Positions 33,846 to 44,353 of a stretch of DNA of 64,000 bases are shown in pieces. Source of the DNA: Cephalotus follicularis. Its lineage: Eukaryota > Streptophyta > Magnoliopsida > Oxalidales > Cephalotaceae. The notes beneath the pieces are model-generated. The model worked only from the letters and a program-made list of their open reading frames with translations, searched no databases and was not told the origin of the DNA. The DNA lies in contig BDDD01002870.1 of NCBI GenBank assembly GCA_001972305.1, positions 62,001-126,000 on the forward strand. The letters are read 5' to 3'. Each line of letters opens with the position of its first letter. Within the stretch, counting starts at the first letter, position 1. A program made the position numbers and the translations under genes.

Positions 33846-35214
33846 TGTAACACCGAGTTTTTCACAAAATGTAATCTATTTATGGAATTAATTAGAATAG
33901 TGAAATTCTCGACTTTGATGATGTTTTCCCTTTTATAACGTCGAGTTTTGAAAGTGGAATGATAAGGAAATGTTAAAGGCATTGTGTATTGAAGCTGTAA
34001 TTATGTTGCCCAAAATGGTAAATAAAGCCTATTTTAATGCGCGACAAAGAGGCCCATTGTTTGCATTTTTATTGCGATTATTTTGATGGCCATTTGGATA
34101 ATTAATATCGCAATTCGTGGAAAAAATCGGACCCATGCCTTAATATTTTATTGCTATATACCAATAAAGAAAGGAGAAAAGACAAATAAAGGAAAAGAGA
34201 TGGAGGAAGAAAGTGAGACACGGGCGCATGCGCCCGTGCTAAAGAAAGTGGCAGGAGACGCGTGAAAGAGAGAGGGACAGTGGGAGAGAACCAGGGAGAG
34301 AAAGGGAGAGAGGGCGTTGGAGACAACGCCGGAGCCAGCCACCTGACCGGGAGAGAACGACGACCAACCCAGGCACGCCTACCGACGGTAACCTCTTCCC
34401 CCTTCTTCTTTTTTCTCTTTTCTTCTCTTCTTCCCTGCCACCGTGCGCGCCTCTACCGTGCATTTTTCGACACCATTAGCATCGCAGATGGAGGGGGTTT
34501 TCATCTACAAGGCCTGCTCTGTCCATTTTGACCACCGTTGAGGCGTTTCTCAGCCAGAATCAGCCGAAATCCGTTGATTGAGTCGACTTAGCAAGTTGGC
34601 TCACTGCCGCCTGAGACCGTGCATTTGGCTTCGAGTCTCGGTGAGTCTTGGACAGTAGGGGGTAGAACTGATGGTTGTGTGGCATTTTTTGGTGGTGGCC
34701 GAAGTAGTGGAAGTTGGACGAGTAGACTCAGTGAGTCATAACTCGCTGCTACCGGTGACACAGCATTCGGCGCTGATTCACGGTGAGTCTTGAGCGGTTT
34801 TGAGTAGTTAGCTCAATGTGCAACCTGTTTATGGGTGTTTCACAAGCTGGGTGAGTTGGTCGGAATCTGGCCGGCACTCCGATGACAGCAATGTTGGTTT
34901 ATGTGCGTTGATCCTAATGGAAATGTATTGTATGTGCAGTGAGCGAGTTGGTAATATGGTTCGATAGTGAAGGGAAGTGATAATCGATAGTTGGCAGCAA
35001 CTTGGAAATGTTCGGCAGTTGAACCCGCAGGTCGAATGTACTGTTGCTATTGTTAACAGGTAGGGCGTATGATATGTTTATGAACATATAGCATGCATAT
35101 TTTGTTTGATAAATGCTATGCATGTGTGTCTTGGGCTGAACCACATGTATTGTTGTGTTGGTTTATTGTTGGGTGTGGTTTCGATGAAGAAACCATGTTC
35201 TGGTTTCATACATG

Positions 35215-35390
35215 TCAACGCCTTCAATGTAAACGATGACGCTTTAAGAATCAATGTAATGTTGACTTTGGAGGAAACCTGTAAACCGGCGATGCTTCAA
35301 TCTCAAACGTCAGCGCTTTAGCTTGCGTATCCGTTGAAGAACCTTTGACAAGCCCGTAAGTGGCGACGCTTCAAAGAAAAGCGCTGGCAC
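35215..35390. repeat. Phased palindrome array, GCGTCGACGC class (LTR G, decayed)
   Basis: Copies at 35215, 35233, 35258, 35286, 35308, 35360 and 35381, about 18-25 bp apart. No copy is perfect; ACGTCAGCGC and GTGGCGACGC are the closest. It is recognisable mainly by position and spacing relative to B1 and D1. Confidence 0.6.
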
Positions 35391-35759
35391 TTTGCCCTGT
35401 AGATCAGGGACATGTGTTATCATCTTGGAGGTGGAGAATAGAGCACATGGACATGTGTCAGGGAGAGAAAGAGATTAAAGCAAAGCAAGGATTCCTAATC
35501 TTTTTCCAAAGTATTTTATGTTAGTAAGGATTCTGCTCTTTTCCTAAAGTATCAGATATTCTGTTTTATTATGTTATGTTTTGTATGTTTTGAAATTCTG
35601 TCAACTTATTGACGAAAGACTATGTTCAAAATTATTTTTAAATTTTCTCTGGAAATGATTATTTCTATATGAAATACAAGTTTTACAAATGTTATGCAAA
35701 GCTGTTTTATAAATGCATTTGAGTTAACTACTAAAATGAAGAGAAATGTTTTATGAATG

Positions 35760-36030
35760 CATTTGAGTTAATCACTCAAATGATGAGAAATGTTAAAGAA
35801 TTGTGAAAGAAATGCTATATGATGTTGTTTATGAATGCTTTGAGCTGATCACTCAAAGTATTAAGAAATGTTTTATGAAATGAATTTATGAGAATGAACC
35901 ACCCTTGGATTGCGATCCAAGGGGAATGAATCCAAGATGGATTAATGTTAATGGAGCGAAGAGTGCTCACGGACATGCATGTGATGTAAGGATAGTAATC
36001 GGGGAGTGCACAATGCCCCAGTGAAGAGGT
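35760..36030. repeat. Conserved hairpin series in LTR G
   Basis: CATTTGAGT/ACTCAAATG (35760-35782), CTTTGAG/CTCAAAG (35838-35858) and CCTTGGAT/ATCCAAGG (35903-35922), then GGACATGCATGTGATGTAAG and GGGGAGTGCACAATGCCCC (35961-36030). A partly decayed extra copy of the first hairpin lies near 35715. Confidence 0.75.
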
Positions 36031-36993
36031 GTGAAAGGGTTCATTAAGTTTTTATGAAATGTTCCGATTCATGTGATATGATCAGAAAAAGAAAATGAAT
36101 GTGAAATGTTCTGGTTTTACAAAATATAGCAGAAAATTATTTTAATGACGTTTTTAAGTATGGCTGGGCTATATACCAGCAAAAGAATGATTTTGTAAAT
36201 GTTCTAGTTTTATAAAACTAGAAGATGATTTTGAATGATGTTTTGAAATGTATGAATGCAAACGTTTTGATAAAGATTATCAAAAACAATGGATTTGAAT
36301 GACGTTTTATGACATGATTCTTACTGGGCTATTTGAGCTCACTCCTTTCAATGTCTTGTTTTCACATGATTTTCCAGGAGACGACGAACGTAAAAGTGTG
36401 AGCTTTAGAGGAAGTTCGTAAACCAAGTATCGGAAAGGAAGTATGTTATGCTATGAAGTTTTATGCTTAATGTCATGAGTTAATATTTTCTGCCATGTAA
36501 CGTTTTATGATAGACGATGTATAGATGTTAAAGTAAGGAAATGAATGCTATAGGTTATGATGTTTTCATGTAAGATGATGATATCAACAGTTATTGAACA
36601 TACTTGAGAGTATGAGAAGTTAATGGTAAAGGTGAGAAATGAATATGACTGTTTTATGATGTAATAAGTTTATGTTTTTCCGCTGTGTAAGGTTATATGC
36701 TAAGTGATGTACAAATGCAAAGGTATTAGAAACGATCATGATAATGAGAATGTGATGTTTTGAAATTTGGTGTTCAAAGATGTAAGCATATTGTGATCCT
36801 GTGAAGCTATTGAATATGATGTGATGTTTCCGCTGAGTAATGATGTTAGGCTTTAAATCTAAGTTAAGATTAAAATGTTAATGAATTGGTAAATGATTAA
36901 ACGATTTGATGGTTAATGTTGCACCCCACGTAACGCACCGATTCCTTGAGGCTCGCTTTGAGCATAAAGCGGACTCAGATCGGGGGCGTTACA

Positions 36994-38395
36994 ATGAACG
37001 TTTTCTATCTTTGTCTTCTCTTCACTGGTGTCCACCACATAGGCGAGATAACATTCGCATCCAGTTCTCAACAACCATTTGGCTTGAATTGTTGAGATGA
37101 AGTTTAATGGTTTACGAACACCTGTACTTTGAAAGATAAACTCGGATTGATTAGGTATAGCAAACCTAACTTCTTTCTTAAGACAGTCGACACTAGCATG
37201 ATTTGCCGAGAGACAATCCATGCCCAGTATTACGTCAAAATTCAAGATTGCTAGAGTTACTAGGTCTACTAGTAACTTCCTATCACAAAGTTCTAGTTCA
37301 CAAGACTTATATACTTTATCAGCCATTAGGGTATTTCCATTTGGTGTTTCAACTGCTAGACCTATCTCCAAATCTTATGATGGGGTACTTAAAAATCGTA
37401 GAAAAGATAAGGACACAAATGAATGCGTCACTCCCGTATCAAACAATATGTAAGCAGCTTTGGAGTATACGGGAAAAGTACCTGTCACCACGTCATTGGG
37501 ATTCTCCAGCTCATCAGTTGTCATAGCATATGTCCTAGCCGGTGCTCTTTGTTGCGCTCCGCCCTCTCCTTGTCCTCTCATCTTTGGTTTAGTACATTGG
37601 TTCGACATGTGCCCTTCTTGACCACAATTATAGCATCTGGTTGGTCGTTGAACTTGATTTTGCCCTTGCTGACACTCCCTTTCATGATGTCCTCGCTTTC
37701 CACACTTATAACAAGCTCCCGTCCCTTGTAAACACTTACCATGATGAACCTTCCCACATTGCTGACAAGTTTTAGGGTCAGATTTCACTTTCTTATTCTT
37801 GTTATCAGAGGATTCTCCTGCCTTCCTCTTTCCTTATCCCTGCTCTGCCCGTTTTTGTTGATATTTTTGGTTTTCCATCTCTATGCTTAACGCACATCTC
37901 AATACTGCTTCGTAGGTTTGCAGATCTTGTGCTATCAATAGCCTTCGAATGTGAGGTTTTAGAACTTGGCGAAACCTGTTTGCCCTTCGCTCTTTCATTG
38001 ACACAATGTGGCAAAACCTGTTTGTCCATCTCTCGTCGTGTTTTCGTTCTTTCAATCATGTTCCACAGTTGATCCGCTTCTCCTTCTAGCTTGTAGATTT
38101 CAAATTATACCTTCTGACGATCGATGCAATTTAACGCTCTGAAAATCTTCTCGATCACTTGAATCCACGTCTCAACTTCCAAAGGATCTACCTTTACCGA
38201 GAAGGCATTCGGATTTTGTCTTGCGAATTGCTCAAGGGTTGGCGTTGCTGGCAAAGGCGCTTGATTATTATTATTGTTGTTATTGGCAATAACCCGAGCC
38301 AATTGATTTAACACCGCGTTTAACGAGTTATTTTCTCCATCTTCTTGTACATTCTCATTTCTTCTTTGACCACAATCTCTTCTTACGCTAAGCAT
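36994..38395 (-). pseudogene. gag-pol: D1 gag and protease
   Basis: Reads leftward from an ATG at 38395. Gag start MLSVRRDCGQRRNENV, an Asn run and VDPLEVETWIQVIEKIFR; TAA at 38105. An internal deletion with a small repeat removes much of the capsid domain (37805-38059). HIRRLLIAQDLQTYEAVL follows in another frame. Then three cysteine motifs: CQQCGKVHHGKC, CYKCGKRGHHEREC and [14 protein letters not shown]. Protease: ILFDTGVTHSFVS (DTG kept, next Ala changed to Val), a TAA near 37376, then ILNFDVILGMDCLS. LTR G separates it from RT. Gag-pol order and spacing fit a normal Tekay-like element; the ORF is heavily decayed. Confidence 0.88.
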
Positions 38396-38579
38396 CTAGT
38401 TAGCATTCAAATGTTAGTTCTTAGCCTTAAACAATTCTACTCATACGTTAGGCAAAATAGTTAAATTCTAATACTCAAGTTCTTACAAAGAACAAACACG
38501 TTTTATTTATCTTACATTTTCTTTATACATATCTTACTATCTTACACTACCTTTATACATATCTTACATTTCTACATTT

Positions 38580-39004
38580 TTACATATCATACAAAGTTTC
38601 TTCACTGTTACTATAGTCTTCATCACTAGACTCACCAACATCGGGTAACTCCTCTTGAATACGTCTTATCATCATCATCATCAGATTTTCTCTAACTCCT
38701 CTCATAATTATTCCGTAATTCCCCATATGTATCTTAAAAGGACTTTCATACCTGACTTGATCTCTCTAAGAATTTCATCTTTTCTTTCTAATTCCTAGTT
38801 ATATTCTTCTTCCATTTGATATATATGTGTGTAGAATTCCTCTCGGTTATTTGCTATAATCTGTCTCAAATTTTCTTTTTCTTCTTGAAGCTCTTGATTC
38901 TTAGCCATTAAAACTTGTACTTGCCATTCCACTGGTTCAGATGATCCACAATCAGAGAATCTCTTACTAGCAATCGAGTTATAAGATTCGCTTGTTGTTG
39001 ACAT
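38580..39004 (-). pseudogene. D1 accessory ORF between 5' LTR and gag (coiled coil)
   Basis: Starts at an ATG (39004) about 70 bp inside the 5' LTR and ends about 185 bp before the gag ATG. About 141 codons if one TAG (38795) and a one-base deletion near 38715 are ignored. Visible segments: a Ser-rich start (MSTTSESYNSIASKRFSDCG), a Glu/Gln/Asn-rich helix (QVLMAKNQELQEEKENLRQI) that looks like a coiled coil, a basic middle, and an acidic end (ESSDEDYSNSEETLYDM). I do not recognise the family. D3 carries a homologue at 51227, with matching start and order, so the ORF was a real part of these elements. The ATG is directly preceded by CTAACCTAATTTTTAG, a good plant branch point and 3' splice site. 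Confidence 0.65.
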
Positions 39005-39061
39005 CTAAAAATTAGGTTAGCAAATGCACAATTTATATCCTCAAATATATCAATAATAAAC

Positions 39062-39073
39062 TCTCTGATACCA
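39062..39073 (-). other. D1 primer-binding site (initiator Met tRNA)
   Basis: Minus strand TGGTATCAGAGA, five bases inside the LTR end at 39079. It identifies the sequence to the right as the 5' LTR of D1. Confidence 0.85.
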
Positions 39074-39078
39074 TTACT

Positions 39079-40195
39079 TCTAACGCCCCCGACCCGAGTT
39101 CACTTTATACTCAAAGAGAGCTACGAGGATCTGGTGCGTTACGTAGGGTGTGTAACCTTTAAACATTTTAACAATATAACTTATTGCTGACATTAATCAT
39201 TAAATTCTCATAATCTCAAATGTGTCTTACAACATTCAACACTAACTTCTAAACATCATAACCCATAATATTAGTCTCTATATGTCTACATCTATACATC
39301 AACTATCATAATACATTTCGCAGCGGAAAACATTAACTTATTCCATCAAAAGCAGTGTATACCAAAAATCAATGCATAACATAACCCCTTTCCAAGAATT
39401 CTTTTATTAGCTCCTTCAAAAGCTCAAATTTCCATGTTCAACCATTTCCAGAAAAATTTTAGTTGAAAACAAAAACATTGAAAGGAGTAAGCATCAAAAT
39501 AGCTCAGTAAGAATTATCGTAATACAACATCATTGAAATTCATTTTATGGTTTATTTTTATAAAAACTTGAACATTTCACATTCATTCCTTTTCCGATCA
39601 TATCTCATAAACCAGAGAATTTCATAAATAACTGAGGGGTTTTATAAACTTAAATAACCCAATTGAACCATGCTTCATTGGGGCCTTGTTACTATCCTTA
39701 CATCACATGCATGTCCGCGAGCACTCTCCGCTCCATTATCCCTCTTTGGATCACAATACAAGAGTTGTTCATCTAAGTTCATTACCTTTTTACATTTCGC
39801 AAATTCATTTCTTAATACCTTAAGTGATCAGCTCAAAGTATTCATAAAAATAGCATTGTACAATATTTCTAAAACTAGTTTTTCGTATAGAAAAATTCAT
39901 CTTATGGGAAAACTTAAAACAGTAAAGTTATAGTAGACATCTCAAGAAATTCAAGAAGATATAGCTCATAAACTTTGGTTGAGAAACGAAGCTACAATAA
40001 ATTTTTAAAGTTGCAGGTTCCATATGACAACAGAATATGAGCAGTAATTTTAAACATAGATTTCTATCAAGAAATCCACAGAAATTCGAAACACATGCAA
40101 CATCCTTACTTTGATTCAATCTCCTTCTCTCCTTCACTTAGCTGAATTATCCTATCCAATTTTAGAAGAAAACAACCTCTTCTATGGCTAAAACT

Positions 40196-40227
<32 letters not shown>

Positions 40228-40237
40228 TTATATATAT
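39079..40237 (-). mobile_element. D1 5' LTR, truncated
   Basis: Aligns with 11454 to about 12755 of the 3' LTR. It starts TCTAACGCCCCCGACCCG (TGTAAC with two changes) and shares the GTGCGTTACGTAGGGTGTGT block and the conserved GTTACTATCCTTACATCACA segment. Homology stops after the (AC)n(AT)n microsatellite (40197-40237), so the U3 half, including the palindrome array, is missing. The two LTRs differ at many places, which fits an old insertion. Confidence 0.8.
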
Positions 40238-40286
40238 CAAAAGCCAAGCTTGATTAGTAAGTTATTACAAAATATCTTACTTTACT
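40238..40286. other. Unassigned sequence left of solo LTR A2
   Basis: No coding potential. It continues at 43069 on the other side of A2. Confidence 0.4.
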
Positions 40287-43068
40287 TATAATACCCTGCT
40301 CGTTCGTAAATGTATTTTACAGATTTTTATGTGTGTTTTCGGGCTTTTAAATTTGTCTTAAATTTTAAAGTCCGGTTGCCCTTTTGTTTTGGGCCTATGT
40401 GATTTGGGTTGTTTGATACAGCCTAAATTTTTGGGATATGTTATGCTATGTTGGGTTTGGGTTTATTTTATCAAAATTTTATTTCATTAAAACAATTTAT
40501 CTTTTATTTTAAAATCCCTTAAATCCTTTTTAATTCATTTTAACTTATTTATTTTAATTAATTTTCCTTTTCTTTCCTTTTTCTTCTTATTTCTTATTCT
40601 TCTCCTCCTTCTCCCGAAGTCCTCCCTCTCCCTCATCAATTCTACTCGTTTTCAATTCCTTTTTCCTTATCTAATCCCCTGAAATCCTCCTTTCTTCCCT
40701 TTATAGCAGATTTGGTCTCCCTTTTTCCTTTTGTGACTGCCATTGTTATTCTATATTTGCCTTCTTCTTTTTCTGCCTTGAACCACTGCTGAATTCTGCC
40801 CTGTGAAAGCCTATACGAATTGTTGTGGAGTGGTTCATCAATCTATAGAGCTATTCTTAGTCCTCCATTGTTATTTTGGTTGAGTTCCTCTAGTTTGTAA
40901 GGTTGTATATATATTTTTCTGGTTTCCTTCTTCCTCTGTTTTGTTCCCAGCCGAGTAACAAGCTGGTGGTGGTGTTCTTGCTGTGTTTTCGTGTTCTGAG
41001 TAACCTCTACAGGTTGGTAATCTTTCTACTATGGTTTCTTCCGTCCTGTTTTGTTTTCGGTTTTATGTTCTTGGTGTCTTTGGGTCTTGATTCTTTCCTG
41101 AATGTGTTGTCATTGTGCTAATAAGATTGTCAGCACGTTTTATACACATCGATATGTCATAAACTGGATTTAAGTATCTGTTAAGTGATAATGGATGGAA
41201 ATTAGACCTGAACATATGCATACACTTAGAAAGTTATATTCCTTCTCCTAAAGTTCAACCACTGTCCAATTGATTATATGTCGATTATGTGTTTTTATGT
41301 CACCTAGAAGTCATATATGGTCATATGTTTATGTCCATGTGTCGCTAGTTTAGTGTAGAAATCATTTGAACTCATTTCTGTATCAAATTGTCTAATTTCC
41401 CATTGTTCTGTCGTCCAGTACAGTCGGCTGTTCCTGTGGACAGTCGGCTAGATTGGATGAGCAGCCGACTGCCATATGAACACAGTCGACTGCCTTAGGT
41501 TGAGTAGTCGACTGGATGTATGAACCAGTCGACTGCCTGCATTCTAGTTTGAGTAGTCAACTGGACCTTATGAATAGTCAACTGCCAAGCTTCCCCAGTC
41601 GGCTGGAGCTCTGTAATAGTCGACTGTTTTGCCCAGAAATGTACTGTTTTCAACTGTTTTGATTCGTTTGATCCCCGAATCGATCCGAGTCTTTTCCAAA
41701 CACTGTTAAGAGTCTGTTTAATGCTTCTGATGTGTCTTAGACTCTTATATGTATGATTTGAATGCCTTTTTAGATTGTTGTGCTTCAAGTGGAATTTGTC
41801 TTTGATCGCCTATTTGTAAGTACTTTGTGAACGCATAAGGTACGGATTTTCTGTTCCTTGGCTATCTGATATATTCGAACTGAAACCAGTTTTGATATGC
41901 TTCTTTGTTTATGAAATTGATAATGTTTTATGATTTTGACACGTTTCAAAAGTAAAGTTCGTTTGACATTTTAAATGATTCCGACTTTATACATATGATA
42001 TGAAATGATACGATATGTTATGAAATGTATGTTATGATATCGTTGTGAGCGATTTTTCGATATGTTTTGTGAAAGCATATTTTTATGTGATTTTAAATTG
42101 ATTTTGATAAATCAATATTTTTGAAATGAATACTGAGTATTGTACCCACCTATGGGGCGTACCATAGGCACGTCGTGGGCTTGGCACGGGGACGTGACAC
42201 TTCCGTAGTGGTGTGATTAGTCTACGGCGTCTCTGAGTGTATGAATAAATCCCATGAGGTGGATTTATGGATCCGCTATGTGATAAAGGCGTATGAATTG
42301 ATTCTAGTTTAGGATATGTGATCTAGTGAATGATCAAATATGTGATCCGAGGTGTGATCGGATATGTGTGATGTGAGAATTGACTGTGTAGTGCCGTACA
42401 CTTCAATTCTAGTGGGCATGTGGAATTAGCGCCTCCCTTGCCAAATTTATGTTATGTGATATGTATGTGGCTCAGTATAAAGCATGATTTGTGTTTTATG
42501 ACTTATGATCCGTAAATGATTTTATGAAATGCATCGCAAATGTTTCGAAGGTTATTTGGATTTATGAAAGTACAAATATGATTTTTCGATTATGTATCTG
42601 TTTTAACTGCTCAAGATTTCTGTTACGATATTATTGAAATCTTACTGCTTTTAAATTATCGTTTACTGCTTTTATTTCCCTTATCCGTACTGAGGTTTGC
42701 TCAGCCGCATTTTTGTTTCCATGCGACAGGTTTTCAGGATCAGCGGGGGAAAGTGTGATTTAGTGATGACCACCCTATGTATTGGATTCTAGAGTGTGAT
42801 CCCTATGTTATGTTTAGTGGTCATAAACACTGATGGTTATGTTTTTATGTTTTAATTTGGAACTTGGATATGTTAAGTTTATCCGCAAATACTTAATATG
42901 TTAAATTGTTAAGTTTTAATGTTAATATAAGACTGCCACGTTTTTTGGCTGTGTTTTTGCTTAATAATAAAGTAATGATTTGATTCGTTAAGTTATGTAT
43001 ATGCTCAGATAAGTAATGTTATGTATGATATGACCCTGTGACGACTCCCGCCGTCCGGGGGTGTTACA
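40287..43068 (+). mobile_element. Solo LTR A2 with target-site duplication TTACT
   Basis: A 2782-bp LTR, TATAATACCC... (TGTAATACCC with one change) to ...GGGGGTGTTACA, flanked by TTACT at 40282-40286 and 43069-43073. It is the only complete copy of family A here. Order: a 5' AT-rich segment, a CT-rich tract (40560-40730) that probably marks the start of transcription, a palindrome array (41421-41626), the CACCTATGGGGCGTACCATA block (about 42150), CTGAGGTTTGCTCAGCCGC (about 42690) and the 3' end. No internal region, no gene. Confidence 0.92.
41421..41626. repeat. Phased palindrome array, CAGTCGACTG class (LTR A2)
   Basis: Ten copies begin at 41421, 41441, 41462, 41483, 41505, 41526, 41554, 41575, 41596 and 41617: steps of 20, 21, 21, 22, 21, 28, 21, 21 and 21 bp. 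Variants are CAGTCGACTG, CAGTCGGCTG, TAGTCGACTG, CAGCCGACTG and TAGTCAACTG. The 10-11 bp spacers share no sequence. This is the clearest array in the window. Confidence 0.9.
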
Positions 43069-43722
43069 TTACTCTTTTGACTTTTATGCAATAACTCTCT
43101 TTTGTCTTCTAGCATTTAATGCAAGAATGACACCTCTCATCCATGTTAATTCATCACATGTGTTTCTTCATTTCAACCATGTAATGGCCGCCACATACTT
43201 CTCTTAAATATTCCTTGGCGTAAATGCCAAAATGGAGAAATGAAGTTGATAAGAATAACTCATCAATTTACAACCATGTAATTCTTCTGCATGTTTTCTT
43301 TCATCTCAAAATATCTTCATAATTCCATTACATGGCCAGCCACACACTTTCCCTCAAATTGTTGTTGCGTGTGATGCCAAGAATAAAGTAACAAGAGTTG
43401 ACAAAGTCAACATGAGTGCTATTTTTGGGTATCATTTGGGCCTCCCAATATTAAACATTATTGAGCCCAAAATTACAAGCCAAAACGGCCCACTCTTTGG
43501 CCCAAAATTAGGCCAAAACATGGGAATTATTCCCAAGCCCAAAGTTAGCCCAATGCTCTCTCTTTAAAATAAGTTCCCAAAGCACTTAATGTAAATTCAT
43601 ATCAACCCTCGCTTGGAATATTTTATTGTGGTACTGCATGGACCCGAATCCAGCAAATAAAATATTCACTAACAAAGTAACATCTCCTTGATTTCAACCT
43701 TTTACTAAATGACATGTTTCTC
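43069..43722. other. Unassigned non-coding sequence, possibly an old LTR
   Basis: No domain or long frame. It contains several GGCCCA/TGGGCC words, and a GTTGAC-AAA-GTCAAC inverted repeat (43402-43416). Its end at 43722 (TTCTC) abuts LTR D3. It could be an older LTR or unique host DNA; the sequence alone does not decide. Confidence 0.4.
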
Positions 43723-43827
43723 TGTAATGACCGGAATTTTTTTTTAAGATATTATTTATGGAAATATGGTTGTTCTCGGTGTCGTATGGTGTGTTGTGTG
43801 TATGTTTTGCATCTTGTAGCGCTGAAA

Positions 43828-44113
43828 GCGTCGACGGTTAGTCTTCAGTGTACACAAAGCATCAACTAATTTCGTACCCCAAAACACACCAAACTTATTA
43901 GCTTAAGCGTCGACGGTTTGTTATAGCGTAGTGGGAAAGTGGCGACGCTTATGCATTTAAACAAACAACGCTTATTTCCTTTTTCTTCGACGGTTTAAGC
44001 CTTATTTCCTTTGTTAAAAGCGCTCAACCAGTGACGCTTAATGTAAAAGCGGCAGCGCTTTGAGGTTAAAGCGTTGACGCTCTTTAAAGAACGAAGCTTG
44101 AAAGCGCTGACGA
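43828..44113. repeat. Phased palindrome array, GCGTCGACGC class (D3 LTR)
   Basis: Copies include 43828, 43859, 43907, 43926, 43939, 43984, 44049, 44071, 44091 and 44104. Spacing is near 21 bp in parts (44049, 44071, 44091) but more disturbed than elsewhere. It ends about 230 bp upstream of the TATA box. Confidence 0.65.
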
Positions 44114-44345
44114 TTATCTCATTTTTTTTTTGTCATTTTGCCAGTTAATTATAATAATTATGGACACTTATCATCAATCGGATGAAGGAATTGAGATATT
44201 ATAACTGATTATCATTAATTTAAGATAAAAGAGGCAAAGTGTCGTTTAATATGAGGAAGAGAATTTTAACACATGGGCGGTGTATAACGTGGGCGGCGTA
44301 AACAGTGACTCACGAGTAAAATCTTACATACTAATGTTACTCTCC

Positions 44346-44353
44346 TATAAATA
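44346..44353 (+). promoter_or_regulatory. D3 LTR TATA box
   Basis: TATAAATA in a CCTATAAATATGG context, about 35 bp upstream of a purine-rich tract. A strong core-promoter candidate. Confidence 0.6.

Larger units (their letters stand above)
33846..36993 (+). mobile_element. Solo LTR G with target-site duplication ATGAA
   Basis: A 3148-bp LTR, TGTAACACCGAG... to ...GGGGGCGTTACA, flanked by ATGAA at 33841-33845 and 36994-36998. D1 coding resumes directly after it. Contents: an AG-rich stretch with an inverted repeat of CGGGCGCATGCGCCCG (34218-34233), a palindrome array (35215-35390), the hairpin series (35760-36030), then repeated ATGTTAT-type 3' sequence. Its last 80 bp resemble those of D and B LTRs. 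Short open frames at 34083-34531 are LTR artefacts. Confidence 0.92.

Noticed and set aside
34083-34531. Overlapping frames on both strands in LTR G
   Set aside because: Low-complexity GA/CT-rich sequence inside a solo LTR defined by a TSD; no protein family recognised.
41421-41626. Palindromes with regular unique spacers recall a CRISPR array
   Set aside because: Repeats are 10 bp, spacers 10-11 bp, repeats vary in sequence, and the context is a plant retrotransposon LTR with no cas genes. The likeness is only geometric.
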